Below, piece after piece: positions 19,208 to 27,709 of a stretch of 38,111 nucleotides of DNA. Under the pieces are notes generated by a model that worked only from the letters and a program-made list of their open reading frames with translations, was not told the DNA's origin and did no database searches. Each line of letters opens with the position of its first letter. Position 1 is the first letter of the stretch. The DNA comes from Rickettsiales bacterium. GTDB lineage: Bacteria; Pseudomonadota; Alphaproteobacteria; Rs-D84; CACZYB01. The stretch is from positions 1 to 38,111 of the forward strand of contig JAISGI010000018.1 in the NCBI GenBank assembly GCA_031263095.1. Reading direction: 5' to 3'. The translations under genes were made by a program, and so were the position numbers.

Positions 19208-19657
19208 ATGTTGTTTCTAGGCTCGATTGCGAATAAGATTGACGCCAAGGGTCGTGTAAGCGTCCCGGCCGAATTTCGCTCGGGCCTACACTCGGGCGAA
19301 TTCCAAGGCGTAATACTCTACCATTCCTTCACCGGCAGGTGTATCGAGGGTTGCACACTCGAAAGGATGGAAAAGATTTCTGATGCCGCCGACACCATGG
19401 ATATGTTCGGCGAGGAGGCGCAGAGCCTCAACTCGCTGATATTCTCCGACGCGCGGCGCCTTGCGTTCGACATAGCCGGACGCATAGTCGTGCCAATGGA
19501 CTTGCTCGAGTTCTCGGGGATAAAGGGAGATGCTCTGTTCGTTGGCCGTGGCAAGACGTTCCAGATATGGAACCCCGATGATTTCAAGGTCGCCCAATCC
19601 ACCGCCCGCCACCGCGCGCTCGAGTCCCGCCCCAGTCTCATAATCCCAAAGGGTTAG
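19208..19657 (+). CDS. mraZ: Transcriptional regulator MraZ
   Basis: FLGSIANKIDAKGRVSVPAEFR and second AbrB-like repeat DIAGRIVVPMDLLEFSGIKGDALFVGRGKTFQIW; followed by rsmH. Confidence 0.95.
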   Translation: MLFLGSIANKIDAKGRVSVPAEFRSGLHSGEFQGVILYHSFTGRCIEGCTLERMEKISDAADTMDMFGEEAQSLNSLIFSDARRLAFDIAGRIVVPMDLLEFSGIKGDALFVGRGKTFQIWNPDDFKVAQSTARHRALESRPSLIIPKG

Positions 19658-19733
19658 TCCAGTCTAGAGAGAAGTATGCTGTATTTTCGAGCTTATCCTT
19701 GATTTAACAGGGCTAATATTATACAATTCATCC

Positions 19734-20588
19734 ATGCATATTTCGGTTTTATTAAAAGAAGTCCTTGAATACCTTTCCCCGCAGCAGGGCGAAACCATAA
19801 TCGACGGAACGTTCGGGGCAGGGGGATATTCAAGGGCAATACTTGAAGCAGGGGCAAATGTTATAGCGTTCGATCGCGACCCGTCCGTGACCCTTATCGC
19901 CGCCAAACTGACAGAGGAATACCCGTCCCGCTTCACGTTCCACAACGATAAATTCTCGAACATCGCGAAAATCATAACAGAGCCGGCTGACGGCCTTGTA
20001 CTCGACCTCGGCGTTTCATCCATGCAGCTGGACGAGGCGGAACGAGGCTTTTCCTTCCGTGCCGACGCTCCGCTCTTGATGGAGATGGGCGGCAACGACC
20101 GCTCCGCCGCCGATATTCTCAACATGGCCAAAGAAGCCGAGCTGTCGCAAATATTGAAAGACTACGGCGAAGTCCGCGGCGCCCGCGCCATAGCAAGGAA
20201 AATAGTGGCCGCCCGCCCATTGCAAACGACGTTCGACCTCGCGGCCCTTGTCCCGAAACAGGAATTGGCCAAGGTATTCCAGGCCGTGCGTATAGCCGTG
20301 AACGACGAGCTTACCGAGCTCAGGAAAGCCCTTGAGGGCGCAGCGGGAATACTCAAGCCCGGCGGACGCATGGTGGTGGTAAGCTTCCACTCGCTCGAGG
20401 ATAGGATGGTCAAGGATTTCCTGCGCCCAAGGGCGACCACAACAAACCGCTATGCCCCGCCCGCGCCCGTTCAGGCGATAAATCTCTTCCAAGTCCTGAC
20501 GAAAAATGCTATAATCCCGACGGCGGAGGAGACAAGGCGAAATCCGCGCGCCTCCTCGGCCAGGCTTCGTGCGGGAGTAAGGATATGA
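19734..20588 (+). CDS. rsmH: 16S rRNA m4C1402 methyltransferase RsmH
   Basis: HISVLLKEVLEYLSPQQGETIIDGTFGAGGYSRAIL; GLVLDLGVSSMQLDEAERGFSFR; VVSFHSLEDRMVKDF. Confidence 0.97.
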   Translation: MHISVLLKEVLEYLSPQQGETIIDGTFGAGGYSRAILEAGANVIAFDRDPSVTLIAAKLTEEYPSRFTFHNDKFSNIAKIITEPADGLVLDLGVSSMQLDEAERGFSFRADAPLLMEMGGNDRSAADILNMAKEAELSQILKDYGEVRGARAIARKIVAARPLQTTFDLAALVPKQELAKVFQAVRIAVNDELTELRKALEGAAGILKPGGRMVVVSFHSLEDRMVKDFLRPRATTTNRYAPPAPVQAINLFQVLTKNAIIPTAEETRRNPRASSARLRAGVRI

Positions 20589-20881
20589 ACAGGGCTTTTC
20601 TCTATTGCTTGATAATAGCAGGCGGCGTCGGTATGGGAATCATCTCCGCCGTGGTTCAGTATAGGATAAACAGCCTCGAAAGGCGCATAAGGACGCTGAA
20701 GTCCGAAATCGCCTCCGCAGACACGGATATGAAAGTGCTGGGTGCGGAAATCTCGCGCCTCTCGACGCTTCCGCGCATAAAGCGCCTCGCCGCCGAGCGA
20801 TTGGAGGGCTTCAGGCCGATAGCAAGGGGGGACGAGATAAGGGTGCTCGAGATTCCCATAAGCCCGAGGTTCGAGCGATGA
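20585..20881 (+). CDS. ftsL: FtsL-like cell division protein
   Basis: Short protein with one TM and coiled coil between rsmH and ftsI, overlapping both by 4 bp. Confidence 0.75.
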   Translation: MNRAFLYCLIIAGGVGMGIISAVVQYRINSLERRIRTLKSEIASADTDMKVLGAEISRLSTLPRIKRLAAERLEGFRPIARGDEIRVLEIPISPRFER

Positions 20882-22473
20882 ACGGGCATATATTGGGCGG
20901 CGGCTTTGCGCCCGGCCGCGACCTGCCGCTAAGGTGGTTCGAGCGCAGACGCTTCACCCGCATGGATTTCATCAAATACGCGCTTGCTGCATTGTTTTTG
21001 TTCGCCGTGGCAAGGATATTCCAGCTGTGGCTTTTGGGCACATCCGCCCGTCCAGCCATAGAGCGCCAAAGCGGCTCGCGCGCCGATATAGTGGACAGGA
21101 ACGGCGTCCCGCTGGCCGTAAGCCTGCCTGCATACGAGCTCTGCGCAAACGGTATAAAGGTTGCAAGGCTGGCCGAGTCCGCCCGCGCGCTGACCAAGAT
21201 ATTGCCCCAACTAAAATACGACGACGTGATGGCGAAATTCAAAGCCAAAAAGGAATGCGCACCCCTCGCAAGACGCATAACGCAGGAGGAAAGGGATAAA
21301 ATCGCCGCCCTGAAAGAGCCCGGCTTCGGCTTCAATCTGACCGAGCGCAGGGCATACCCGCACGGCGGCCTTTTCGCCCACGTCCTGGGCGGAGTGAACG
21401 CCGCCGGCATCGGCATGGGAGGCATGGAAAAGTTCATGGACGAGCATAGCCTCGCCTCATCGCCAACGCCTCTCTCTCTCTCGGTCGATATGTACATCCA
21501 GGACGCGCTGCGCGGCAACCTCGCAAATGCCATGCAGTCCTACGGCGCCAAGTCCGCCGCCGGTATAGTGATAGACGTCAAGACAGGCGAGGTATTGGGC
21601 CTTGCGAGCCTGCCCGACTTCGACAGCGCTGCGGCCGGAACATACTCGGCGTCCGAGCCGCACAAGAACCATGCTACCTCCGACGTGTACGAGCTTGGCT
21701 CAATAATGAAAATCTTCAATCACGCCTTGGCGGTCGAAAGCCATTACTCCAAGGATAAAAAGTTCGACGTCGAGCGCCCGCTTTATATTGGCGAGCACCT
21801 CGTCCGCGACGCGCACTTCCATAAGCAGTATTTGGACTTCGACGAGGCGTTTTATTATTCAAGCAATCGCGCCGCCGCGCAGATTGCCGAGGAACTTGGG
21901 CTCGAGAAACAGAAAGAGTTTTTCGCCCGCTTCAACTTCTTCGACCGCATGGTATTCGAGCTTCCGGGCTTGGCCAAACCTATACTTAGCCAGTGGAACA
22001 AGACCACAGGCAAGACGGTCGCCTACGGCAACGGGCTTGCGATAACCATGCTGCACGCAGTCGCGGGCGTGAACGCCATAGTCGGCGGCGGAATGTACGT
22101 AAGCCCCACGCTCCTGAAACGCTCCGACGGCGATGTCTTGAGAAGCCGCCAGGTCGTCCGCGATGATACGTCCGAGGAGATGAAACGGCTCATGCGCCTT
22201 GTGCTGACCGAGGGCACCGGCCGCGCCGCAACCACAAGCGACGTCGTGGCCGGAGGCAAGACCGGCACCATGTTCAAAAGGAAGAACGGCGCCTACGACG
22301 AGACAAGGACTCAGGTTTTTTTCGTGACAAGCCTGCCGCTTGAAAGCCCGAAATACACGATGATGATAATGCTGGACGAGGCCGTGAGCGGCGCCTGCAA
22401 CGACGCTTCCTGTACCGCCGCCCCCACTGCGCGCAGGATTATCGAGGAGATAACCCCCCTGCTTGTGATGTGA
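20878..22473 (+). CDS. ftsI: Penicillin-binding protein (FtsI/PBP3-like transpeptidase)
   Basis: SIMK (SxxK), SSN (SxN) and KTG motifs; single TM; dcw position. Confidence 0.95.
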   Translation: MNGHILGGGFAPGRDLPLRWFERRRFTRMDFIKYALAALFLFAVARIFQLWLLGTSARPAIERQSGSRADIVDRNGVPLAVSLPAYELCANGIKVARLAESARALTKILPQLKYDDVMAKFKAKKECAPLARRITQEERDKIAALKEPGFGFNLTERRAYPHGGLFAHVLGGVNAAGIGMGGMEKFMDEHSLASSPTPLSLSVDMYIQDALRGNLANAMQSYGAKSAAGIVIDVKTGEVLGLASLPDFDSAAAGTYSASEPHKNHATSDVYELGSIMKIFNHALAVESHYSKDKKFDVERPLYIGEHLVRDAHFHKQYLDFDEAFYYSSNRAAAQIAEELGLEKQKEFFARFNFFDRMVFELPGLAKPILSQWNKTTGKTVAYGNGLAITMLHAVAGVNAIVGGGMYVSPTLLKRSDGDVLRSRQVVRDDTSEEMKRLMRLVLTEGTGRAATTSDVVAGGKTGTMFKRKNGAYDETRTQVFFVTSLPLESPKYTMMIMLDEAVSGACNDASCTAAPTARRIIEEITPLLVM

Positions 22474-22519
22474 TGATTTCGCTCTTGATTTCACGCGCAG
22501 GGTGCCATACAATACCCTC

Positions 22520-23296
22520 ATGGAAAAAATCGCGGCCATAGGCAGGATAGGTATAGACTTCGCCCGCGGAGTGGCCTCCTACGCAGCGTTCCTGCTGCGC
22601 GCGGTAAAGGACGCGTTCGTCCCGCCGTTCTATCCCAAGGTATTGGCGGCCCAAATGGCCGAAATCGGGTTCTACTCGCTCCCGGTCGTAAGCCTGACCG
22701 CGCTGTTCGCCGGCATGGTGCTGGCCGTGCAAAGCTATACCGGCTTCGCGCAGTTCTCGGCCGGAAGCGCTGTCGCAACGGTGGTGGTTGTGTCGATAAC
22801 GAGGGAGCTTGGGCCGGTATTTGCAGGCCTTATGGTCGCCGGACGCATAGGCGCAACCCAGGCGGCTTCGATTGGAACAATGGCCGTGACCGACCAGATT
22901 GACGCCCTGAAAACCCTCTCGGTAAGCCCGTTCAAATATATAATAAGCCCGCGCATATTGGCGGGCGTCCTGACGCTTCCGTTCTTGGTCTTCGTGGCCG
23001 ATATAATAGGGGTGTTCGGAGGGTTCATAGTAGGCACCTCGACACTTAAATTCAACGCATACACATACGTAAAGAATACCTACGCCGCGCTCTCGTGGAG
23101 GGACGTTTATATAGGACTGGTCAAAGCAAGCGTCTTCGGCCTGGTCATAACCTCGATGGGCTGCTACTTCGGGTATAAAACCAAAGGAGGAGCCGAGGGC
23201 GTGGGCAAGTCGACCACCAACGCCGTCGTCATCAGCTCGATTTTGATTCTGATACTCAACTACGTCATAACCGACCTGTTCTTCGAGGGCGCATAG
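22520..23296 (+). CDS. mlaE: MlaE-family ABC transporter permease
   Basis: MVLAVQSYTGFAQF, RELGPVFAGLMVAGRIGATQAASIGTMAVTDQIDAL MlaE signature; probable start ATG 22520. Confidence 0.92.
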   Translation: MEKIAAIGRIGIDFARGVASYAAFLLRAVKDAFVPPFYPKVLAAQMAEIGFYSLPVVSLTALFAGMVLAVQSYTGFAQFSAGSAVATVVVVSITRELGPVFAGLMVAGRIGATQAASIGTMAVTDQIDALKTLSVSPFKYIISPRILAGVLTLPFLVFVADIIGVFGGFIVGTSTLKFNAYTYVKNTYAALSWRDVYIGLVKASVFGLVITSMGCYFGYKTKGGAEGVGKSTTNAVVISSILILILNYVITDLFFEGA

Positions 23297-23303
23297 ACGG
23301 ACA

Positions 23304-23639
23304 TCAAGCCGCCTCGAAATGCGGCGTATCTATAAACGAAGCGAAATGCCCGCCCCACTTGTTCCCCGCGCGAAGCGTTTCCCAGTATTTGCCAATCGGC
23401 TCGAGCGCGCTGACCTTCTCGACCAACCGCCCATTCTTCGTAAAGAACAGGTCAATTGCAAGCTTGTCCAAGTGTTTGCTGAACATTGTCTTGCTTTTCC
23501 CGGCCGCAAAATAAATCTTCTGCTGCTCGAGGGTGCGCTGCGCCTCGCCTATGCGGCATTCAAAGCCAAGCTCGAACGAACGCGCCAAAAGCGCCGCCAC
23601 GTCGCGCGAAAATTTTTCCTGCCTCTCTCCTAGTATCAT
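23304..23639 (-). CDS. Peptidase M15-type (endolysin-like) peptidoglycan hydrolase
   Basis: SKHLDKLAIDLFF (SxHxxxxAxD zinc motif) and KWGGHFASFIDTPHFE C-terminal motif; SD AGGAG 6-7 nt before ATG. Confidence 0.8.
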   Translation of the reverse strand: MILGERQEKFSRDVAALLARSFELGFECRIGEAQRTLEQQKIYFAAGKSKTMFSKHLDKLAIDLFFTKNGRLVEKVSALEPIGKYWETLRAGNKWGGHFASFIDTPHFEAA

Positions 23640-23656
23640 TTTTATCTCCTTTTTTT

Positions 23657-24041
23657 TGTACCCACAGCCAGTGGCGAATATGAATGCTACCGATGATAGG
23701 CCCGGACGGGTGATTGGCCCGGGGCTCCAAAGGCGCCAGCCGCGGAAATTCTTTCTGGAAGAATACCGCGTAGTTTAGTCCGCAAGGACAAGGGTAAGTA
23801 ATAAGATACGAACCCTAACCAAGTCGCCCCTTGGGAGGTGGCGAAGCCGCCCTGAAGCCAAAGAGGTTCGGTAAGGAACCTGGATGGAGCCTCCGCCTGG
23901 CAGGTTGTAGCCTGCTATTTTACGGTCTGGGAGGCAGTAGGGTTTCGCATGGTCATTCCCGCGGAGGCGGGAATCCGGTTGTACGAAACCGTAAAGGACA
24001 GCTATGACATTCAAAAAGACGCCAAAGGTCGTGTGGGTACA
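23657..24041 (-). ncRNA. Putative large structured RNA (standalone ncRNA or 5' leader of the M15 gene); class not recognised
   Basis: Ends form a perfect 10-bp helix TGTACCCACA (23657-23666)/TGTGGGTACA (24032-24041); nested GGCG/CGCC and GAATG/CATTC; many internal hairpins; strong promoter upstream on minus strand; no plausible ORF. Confidence 0.6.
23952..23980. repeat. dRS3-like palindrome inside the putative structured RNA
   Basis: GTCATTCCCGCGGAGGCGGGAATCCGGTT; exact ATTCCC-N8-GGGAAT core (23955-23974). Confidence 0.85.
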
Positions 24042-24070
24042 CATTCCTTCGCTTTTCTAAAGCTTCCCAC

Positions 24071-24099
24071 TATATAGCACAAATAGAGAACAATGTCAA
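24071..24099 (-). promoter_or_regulatory. Near-consensus sigma70 promoter reading into the structured RNA
   Basis: Minus strand TTGACA (24099-24094), 17-bp spacer, TATATA (24076-24071). Confidence 0.75.
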
Positions 24100-24115
24100 G
24101 AGAAAAATAAAATAA

Positions 24116-24589
24116 TTATATTTTTTTGTTATTATTTGAGTGGCATATCGCAATCGCAAGCGCATCCGCCGCATGCTCCGAGTCCACCGCCGGCCGGCCC
24201 AAGAGAACGCCGATCATCATCTCTATCTGCTCCTTGCCCGCATGCCCGACGCCGGTTATGCTCTTTTTCACAAGGTTGGCCGAGTATTCGAAAACCGGCA
24301 CGCCGTAAAGCGCGGGCATCAAAAACGCCACCCCCCGCGCCGCGCCAAGTTTCAAAGTAGAGGCCGGATTCATGTTCACGAAAACCTCCTCGATTGCCGC
24401 TGCCTCCGGCTTGTATTCGTCCATTACCGCCGCAAGCCCGTCGTGTATGTGGCGAAGGCGCTCCGCCATCGCAAGCTTCTCGGGGATTCGCACGGTTCCG
24501 TTCGCGATGTGCGTGAAACGCCCGTGCTCGTGCCCGATGACGCCCCAGCCGGTAAAGCGCAAGCCCGGATCTATGCCAAGTATTCTCAT
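24116..24589 (-). CDS. ruvC: Holliday junction resolvase RuvC
   Basis: MRILGIDPGLRFTGWGVI; AAIEEVFVNMNPASTLKLGAARG; HAADALAIAICH. Confidence 0.97.
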   Translation of the reverse strand: MRILGIDPGLRFTGWGVIGHEHGRFTHIANGTVRIPEKLAMAERLRHIHDGLAAVMDEYKPEAAAIEEVFVNMNPASTLKLGAARGVAFLMPALYGVPVFEYSANLVKKSITGVGHAGKEQIEMMIGVLLGRPAVDSEHAADALAIAICHSNNNKKI

Positions 24590-24676
24590 GGCCCAAGTAT
24601 AGCGCCGCCCGCGCCCGCCCGCAATAAATTTGTTGATAAATATTTTTTAAGGCTTACAATGGCAACAGGAGGAAAA

Positions 24677-25345
24677 ATGGGATACATCGCGCTTTTTTTG
24701 ATAATGATTGCAACGCCGGCCTGCGCCGAAGACGCGGCTCTCGCCGCCGAGAATAGGATGAACGGGGTCGAGGACGCGCTCTCTGCCTTGACCGCCAAGA
24801 TAGAAAAGGCCGAGTTCGACACCAAGGTCTTCAAACAGGAAACCGGCGCTCTCCTTAAAAACCTCTCGCTCCAGATGGACGAGGTTAAAAGGGACGCCGC
24901 CACCGCGAAACAGCGGCTCGAGGATGAGATAGACGAGCTTAAAAAGCAGAACGACGCCAAGGCCGCGCAAATCCAGACCCAGCCGGTAACGCCGCCGCCC
25001 TCGAAAAAGGCCAAGGGCGCGCCCAGGGGCATAATCGCGCTCGACAAGGACAGGGACGCCGCACCCACGCCCGCGCTCGAGTTCGAATCCGCGCTCGCCC
25101 TGTTCGACAAAAGGGATTTCGAGGCCGCCGCCGTCGCCTTCGCCGATAATATCGAACGCTCGCCCGAGGGTGCCCTGTTCTACAAGAACCTGTTCTACCT
25201 CGGCCTGTCGTTCAAGAACCTGGACAAGAAAGTCGAGGCCTGCCGCTCGTTCGACGCTATAATAAAGTCCGCGCCCGCCGCCGACGCCGATACCGCGACC
25301 CTTGCCGCCGCCGAGTATGAAAAATTGAAATGCGCGAAGAAATAG
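24677..25345 (+). CDS. CpoB/YbgF-like periplasmic TPR coiled-coil protein
   Basis: Signal peptide MGYIALFLIMIATPACA, coiled coil, C-terminal TPR (FESALALFDKRDFEAAAVAFADNIERSP); SD AGGAGG. Confidence 0.75.
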   Translation: MGYIALFLIMIATPACAEDAALAAENRMNGVEDALSALTAKIEKAEFDTKVFKQETGALLKNLSLQMDEVKRDAATAKQRLEDEIDELKKQNDAKAAQIQTQPVTPPPSKKAKGAPRGIIALDKDRDAAPTPALEFESALALFDKRDFEAAAVAFADNIERSPEGALFYKNLFYLGLSFKNLDKKVEACRSFDAIIKSAPAADADTATLAAAEYEKLKCAKK

Positions 25346-26064
25346 GCCTTTTGCGGTTTTTTATCTCCGTCGGAGCCGACGCCATGTTCTCCGACACGCC
25401 CGTTTCGCTCTATAACGTTGTCGAAAAGCCAAAGATACAGGCACAGCCACCGCAACCGCTTGCCGCCGTATCCGTTTCCGCCGCAACCGAGGAGGCCGAA
25501 AACCTCGCCGCCGCATGCACGAACCCGGCAGAGATTACAAAAGCGCTCGAGACATTCTCCGCCTGCCCGCTAAGGAAATTCGCAGGCTCCGCAATCGGCG
25601 GCATAGGCGCACCCGCGCCCAAAGTGCTTGTGCTGACCGAGGCTCCATCCTCCGCCGACGACGCGACCGGCAACGCGTATTCCGACGATTCGGGCGAGCT
25701 TTTGCGCCGCATGCTTGCAAGGGCGAACCTCTCGCTCGACACCGACACGTTCGCGCTCCCGTCTATAGCGTATAGGCCGCCCGGCGGCCGCCCGCCCACG
25801 GACGAGGAAATCGCGACGCTGAAACCGTTCCTGCTCCGCCATATAGAGCTCCTCAAACCTCGCGCGATATTTGCGCTTGGCCAGCTCCCCGCGCGCATGC
25901 TGCTTGCGACGGACGAGCCCATGGCAAACCTGCGGGGGCACTGGAGCGAGGCCGCGGGAACCCCGCTTATGCCGACATTCTCGCTCGCCCAGCTTCTGGC
26001 CAACCCCGAGGCAAGGAAAGCCACATGGGAGGACTTGCAACAAGTGCTTGACAAAATAATATAA
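25330..26064 (+). CDS. Uracil-DNA glycosylase superfamily protein (family 4/5-like)
   Basis: APKVLVLTEAPSSADDATGNAYSDDSGELLRRML; YRPPGGRPPTDEEIATLKPFLLRHIELLKPRAIFALGQLPARMLL. Confidence 0.85.
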   Translation: MREEIGLLRFFISVGADAMFSDTPVSLYNVVEKPKIQAQPPQPLAAVSVSAATEEAENLAAACTNPAEITKALETFSACPLRKFAGSAIGGIGAPAPKVLVLTEAPSSADDATGNAYSDDSGELLRRMLARANLSLDTDTFALPSIAYRPPGGRPPTDEEIATLKPFLLRHIELLKPRAIFALGQLPARMLLATDEPMANLRGHWSEAAGTPLMPTFSLAQLLANPEARKATWEDLQQVLDKII

Positions 26065-26106
26065 AGTTCTATAATTTTGTCTATAAACCTCGAAACGGAG
26101 GACAAA

Positions 26107-26304
26107 ATGAATATAATAGAAAAAGATCAGGCATCCGAGCTTCGTCGTATGTGCGCCAATAGGGAGCGCGCGTCCGTCGGTGTCTCGCCCTTCGCCAGGA
26201 TAAGGAATTTTATTATGCGCGAACGCAAAAGCGTAAGGCAGATAAACGAATTCTTCAACGATTTCCTTATACCTCAAATCAAACAGGACAGGTTGAAAAA
26301 GTAA
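26107..26304 (+). CDS. Small hypothetical protein (65 aa)
   Basis: ATG at 26107 after GGAGG; MNIIEKDQASELRRMCANRERASVGVSPF. Confidence 0.55.
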   Translation: MNIIEKDQASELRRMCANRERASVGVSPFARIRNFIMRERKSVRQINEFFNDFLIPQIKQDRLKK

Positions 26305-26343
26305 AGCTGTACTTCCGCCCGTGGCTGTTGTATTATTTCACCT

Positions 26344-27087
26344 ATGGAAAACGTCATCGAAATGAAGGGCGTCTACAAGTCCTACGGCACGAAACAGGTG
26401 CTAAAGGATTTCAACTTGACGCTCGCCAAGGGCGAATCCGTGGTCATGCTTGGGCCTTCGGGCGCCGGCAAGTCCGTTTCCACCCGCATAATGCTTGGGC
26501 TTGAAAGGACCGACCGGGGCAGGGTGTCTGTATTTGGCGAGGATTTGGCCAAATCCTCCGAGGAGGATATATTCCGCCTCAATAGGAAAATGGGCATGCT
26601 CTTCCAGAACGGCGCCCTGTTTGACAGCCTTAGCGTATGGGAGAATGTGGCCTTTTCCCTAATCCACAACGACGATATGAAGGATGCCGAGGCAAGGAAG
26701 CTCGCCATAGACAAGCTCTCGTCCGTCGGACTGGCGCCAAGCGTCGCCGACCTTATGCCCGCGCAGCTCTCCGGCGGAATGATAAAGCGCGCCGCCTTGG
26801 CACGCGCAATCGCCTCCGACCCCGAGGTTATATTCTTCGACGAGCCTACGACCGGCCTCGACCCCATAATGGGCGACCAGATAAGCGAGCTGATAGCAGG
26901 CCAGGTAAGCTCGCTTGGCGCGACCGCGTTCACGATAACCCACGACATCGCCTCCGCCATGATAATCGCAAGCCGCATAGTCATGTTGCACGAGGGAAGG
27001 ATAGTGTGGGAGGGCAAACCCGCCGATTTGCGCGCCCCCGGGAATAAAGTCGTTGCCGAATTCGTCGGCGCCCGCAAACCCTGTTGA
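26344..27087 (+). CDS. mlaF: MlaF-family ABC transporter ATPase
   Basis: GPSGAGKSVSTRIMLGLE; LSGGMIKRAALARAIASDPEVIFFDEPTTGLDPIMG. Confidence 0.93.
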   Translation: MENVIEMKGVYKSYGTKQVLKDFNLTLAKGESVVMLGPSGAGKSVSTRIMLGLERTDRGRVSVFGEDLAKSSEEDIFRLNRKMGMLFQNGALFDSLSVWENVAFSLIHNDDMKDAEARKLAIDKLSSVGLAPSVADLMPAQLSGGMIKRAALARAIASDPEVIFFDEPTTGLDPIMGDQISELIAGQVSSLGATAFTITHDIASAMIIASRIVMLHEGRIVWEGKPADLRAPGNKVVAEFVGARKPC

Positions 27088-27154
27088 GCAAGCGTTTTTC
27101 TCTTGCATTTCCAAGCATTTTGGGCTATAACGTGCGCGATAACAAGGAACTTCG

Positions 27155-27697
27155 ATGACCGAAAAGATACTGATGCCGAAATCAACCGCCGTCTGGCTTA
27201 TCGACAATACCGCGCTAAGCTTCGCTCAGATTGCGGCGTTCTGTTCCATGCACCCGCTCGAGGTTCAGGCCCTTGCCGACCGTGACGAGGAGGAGTACGT
27301 TGTCGGCTTTTCCCCAATCCTCAACAACATGATAACGTGGGAGGATGTAAGGCGGTGCGAGGCCGACCCGAACGCGCGCCTGACCGTAAGCGACAGCCTC
27401 GAGGGGTTCATCAAGCAAAGCCGCAAGGTAAAATCCCGCTATACGCCCATGGCGCTTCGAGCCGGCCGCCCGGACGCCATACTCTGGCTGGTCAAGAACC
27501 ACCCCGAGCTTTCCGACGCCCAGATTTGCAAACTTGTTCGTACCACCAAAAACACGGTCGAGTCGATACGCAGCCGCACGCACAAGGCCATGGCCGACCT
27601 TACCCCGAAAAGCCCGATATTGCTCGAGATTTGCACCCAGGCCGATCTTCAGGCAGCAATCGACGCCGCCGACAAGAAAACGGCCAAGGCCGACTAG
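27155..27697 (+). CDS. trcR: DUF1013 family / TrcR-like cell-cycle regulator
   Basis: LMPKSTAVWLIDNTALSFAQIAAFCSMHPLEVQALADRDEE is characteristic of the alphaproteobacterial DUF1013 family. Confidence 0.88.
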   Translation: MTEKILMPKSTAVWLIDNTALSFAQIAAFCSMHPLEVQALADRDEEEYVVGFSPILNNMITWEDVRRCEADPNARLTVSDSLEGFIKQSRKVKSRYTPMALRAGRPDAILWLVKNHPELSDAQICKLVRTTKNTVESIRSRTHKAMADLTPKSPILLEICTQADLQAAIDAADKKTAKAD

Positions 27698-27709
27698 GCA
27701 GGAGCGCTG

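Noticed and set aside
23657-24041. Interpretation as RNase P RNA, tmRNA, SRP RNA, 6S RNA or cobalamin riboswitch
   Set aside because: Hallmark motifs of RNase P, tmRNA and SRP were not found on either strand and no overall 6S-like fold was evident; a GCCACTGG on the minus strand resembles a B12 box, but the other conserved blocks are missing. A covariance-model search is still needed.
23775-24044. 89-aa minus-strand ORF and the 23533-23778 plus-strand ORF over the structured RNA
   Set aside because: No domain, no convincing start signals, and the region is dominated by palindromic helices, which fits non-coding RNA better.
24140-24676. N-terminal extension of the 24140-25345 ORF
   Set aside because: Antisense to ruvC; the true start is ATG 24677 with an AGGAGG Shine-Dalgarno and a signal peptide.
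26054-26092. GACAAAAT...ATTTTGTC imperfect hairpin between the UDG gene and the 65-aa ORF
   Set aside because: Short AT-only stem with a long loop; could be chance or a weak regulatory site, not enough support.
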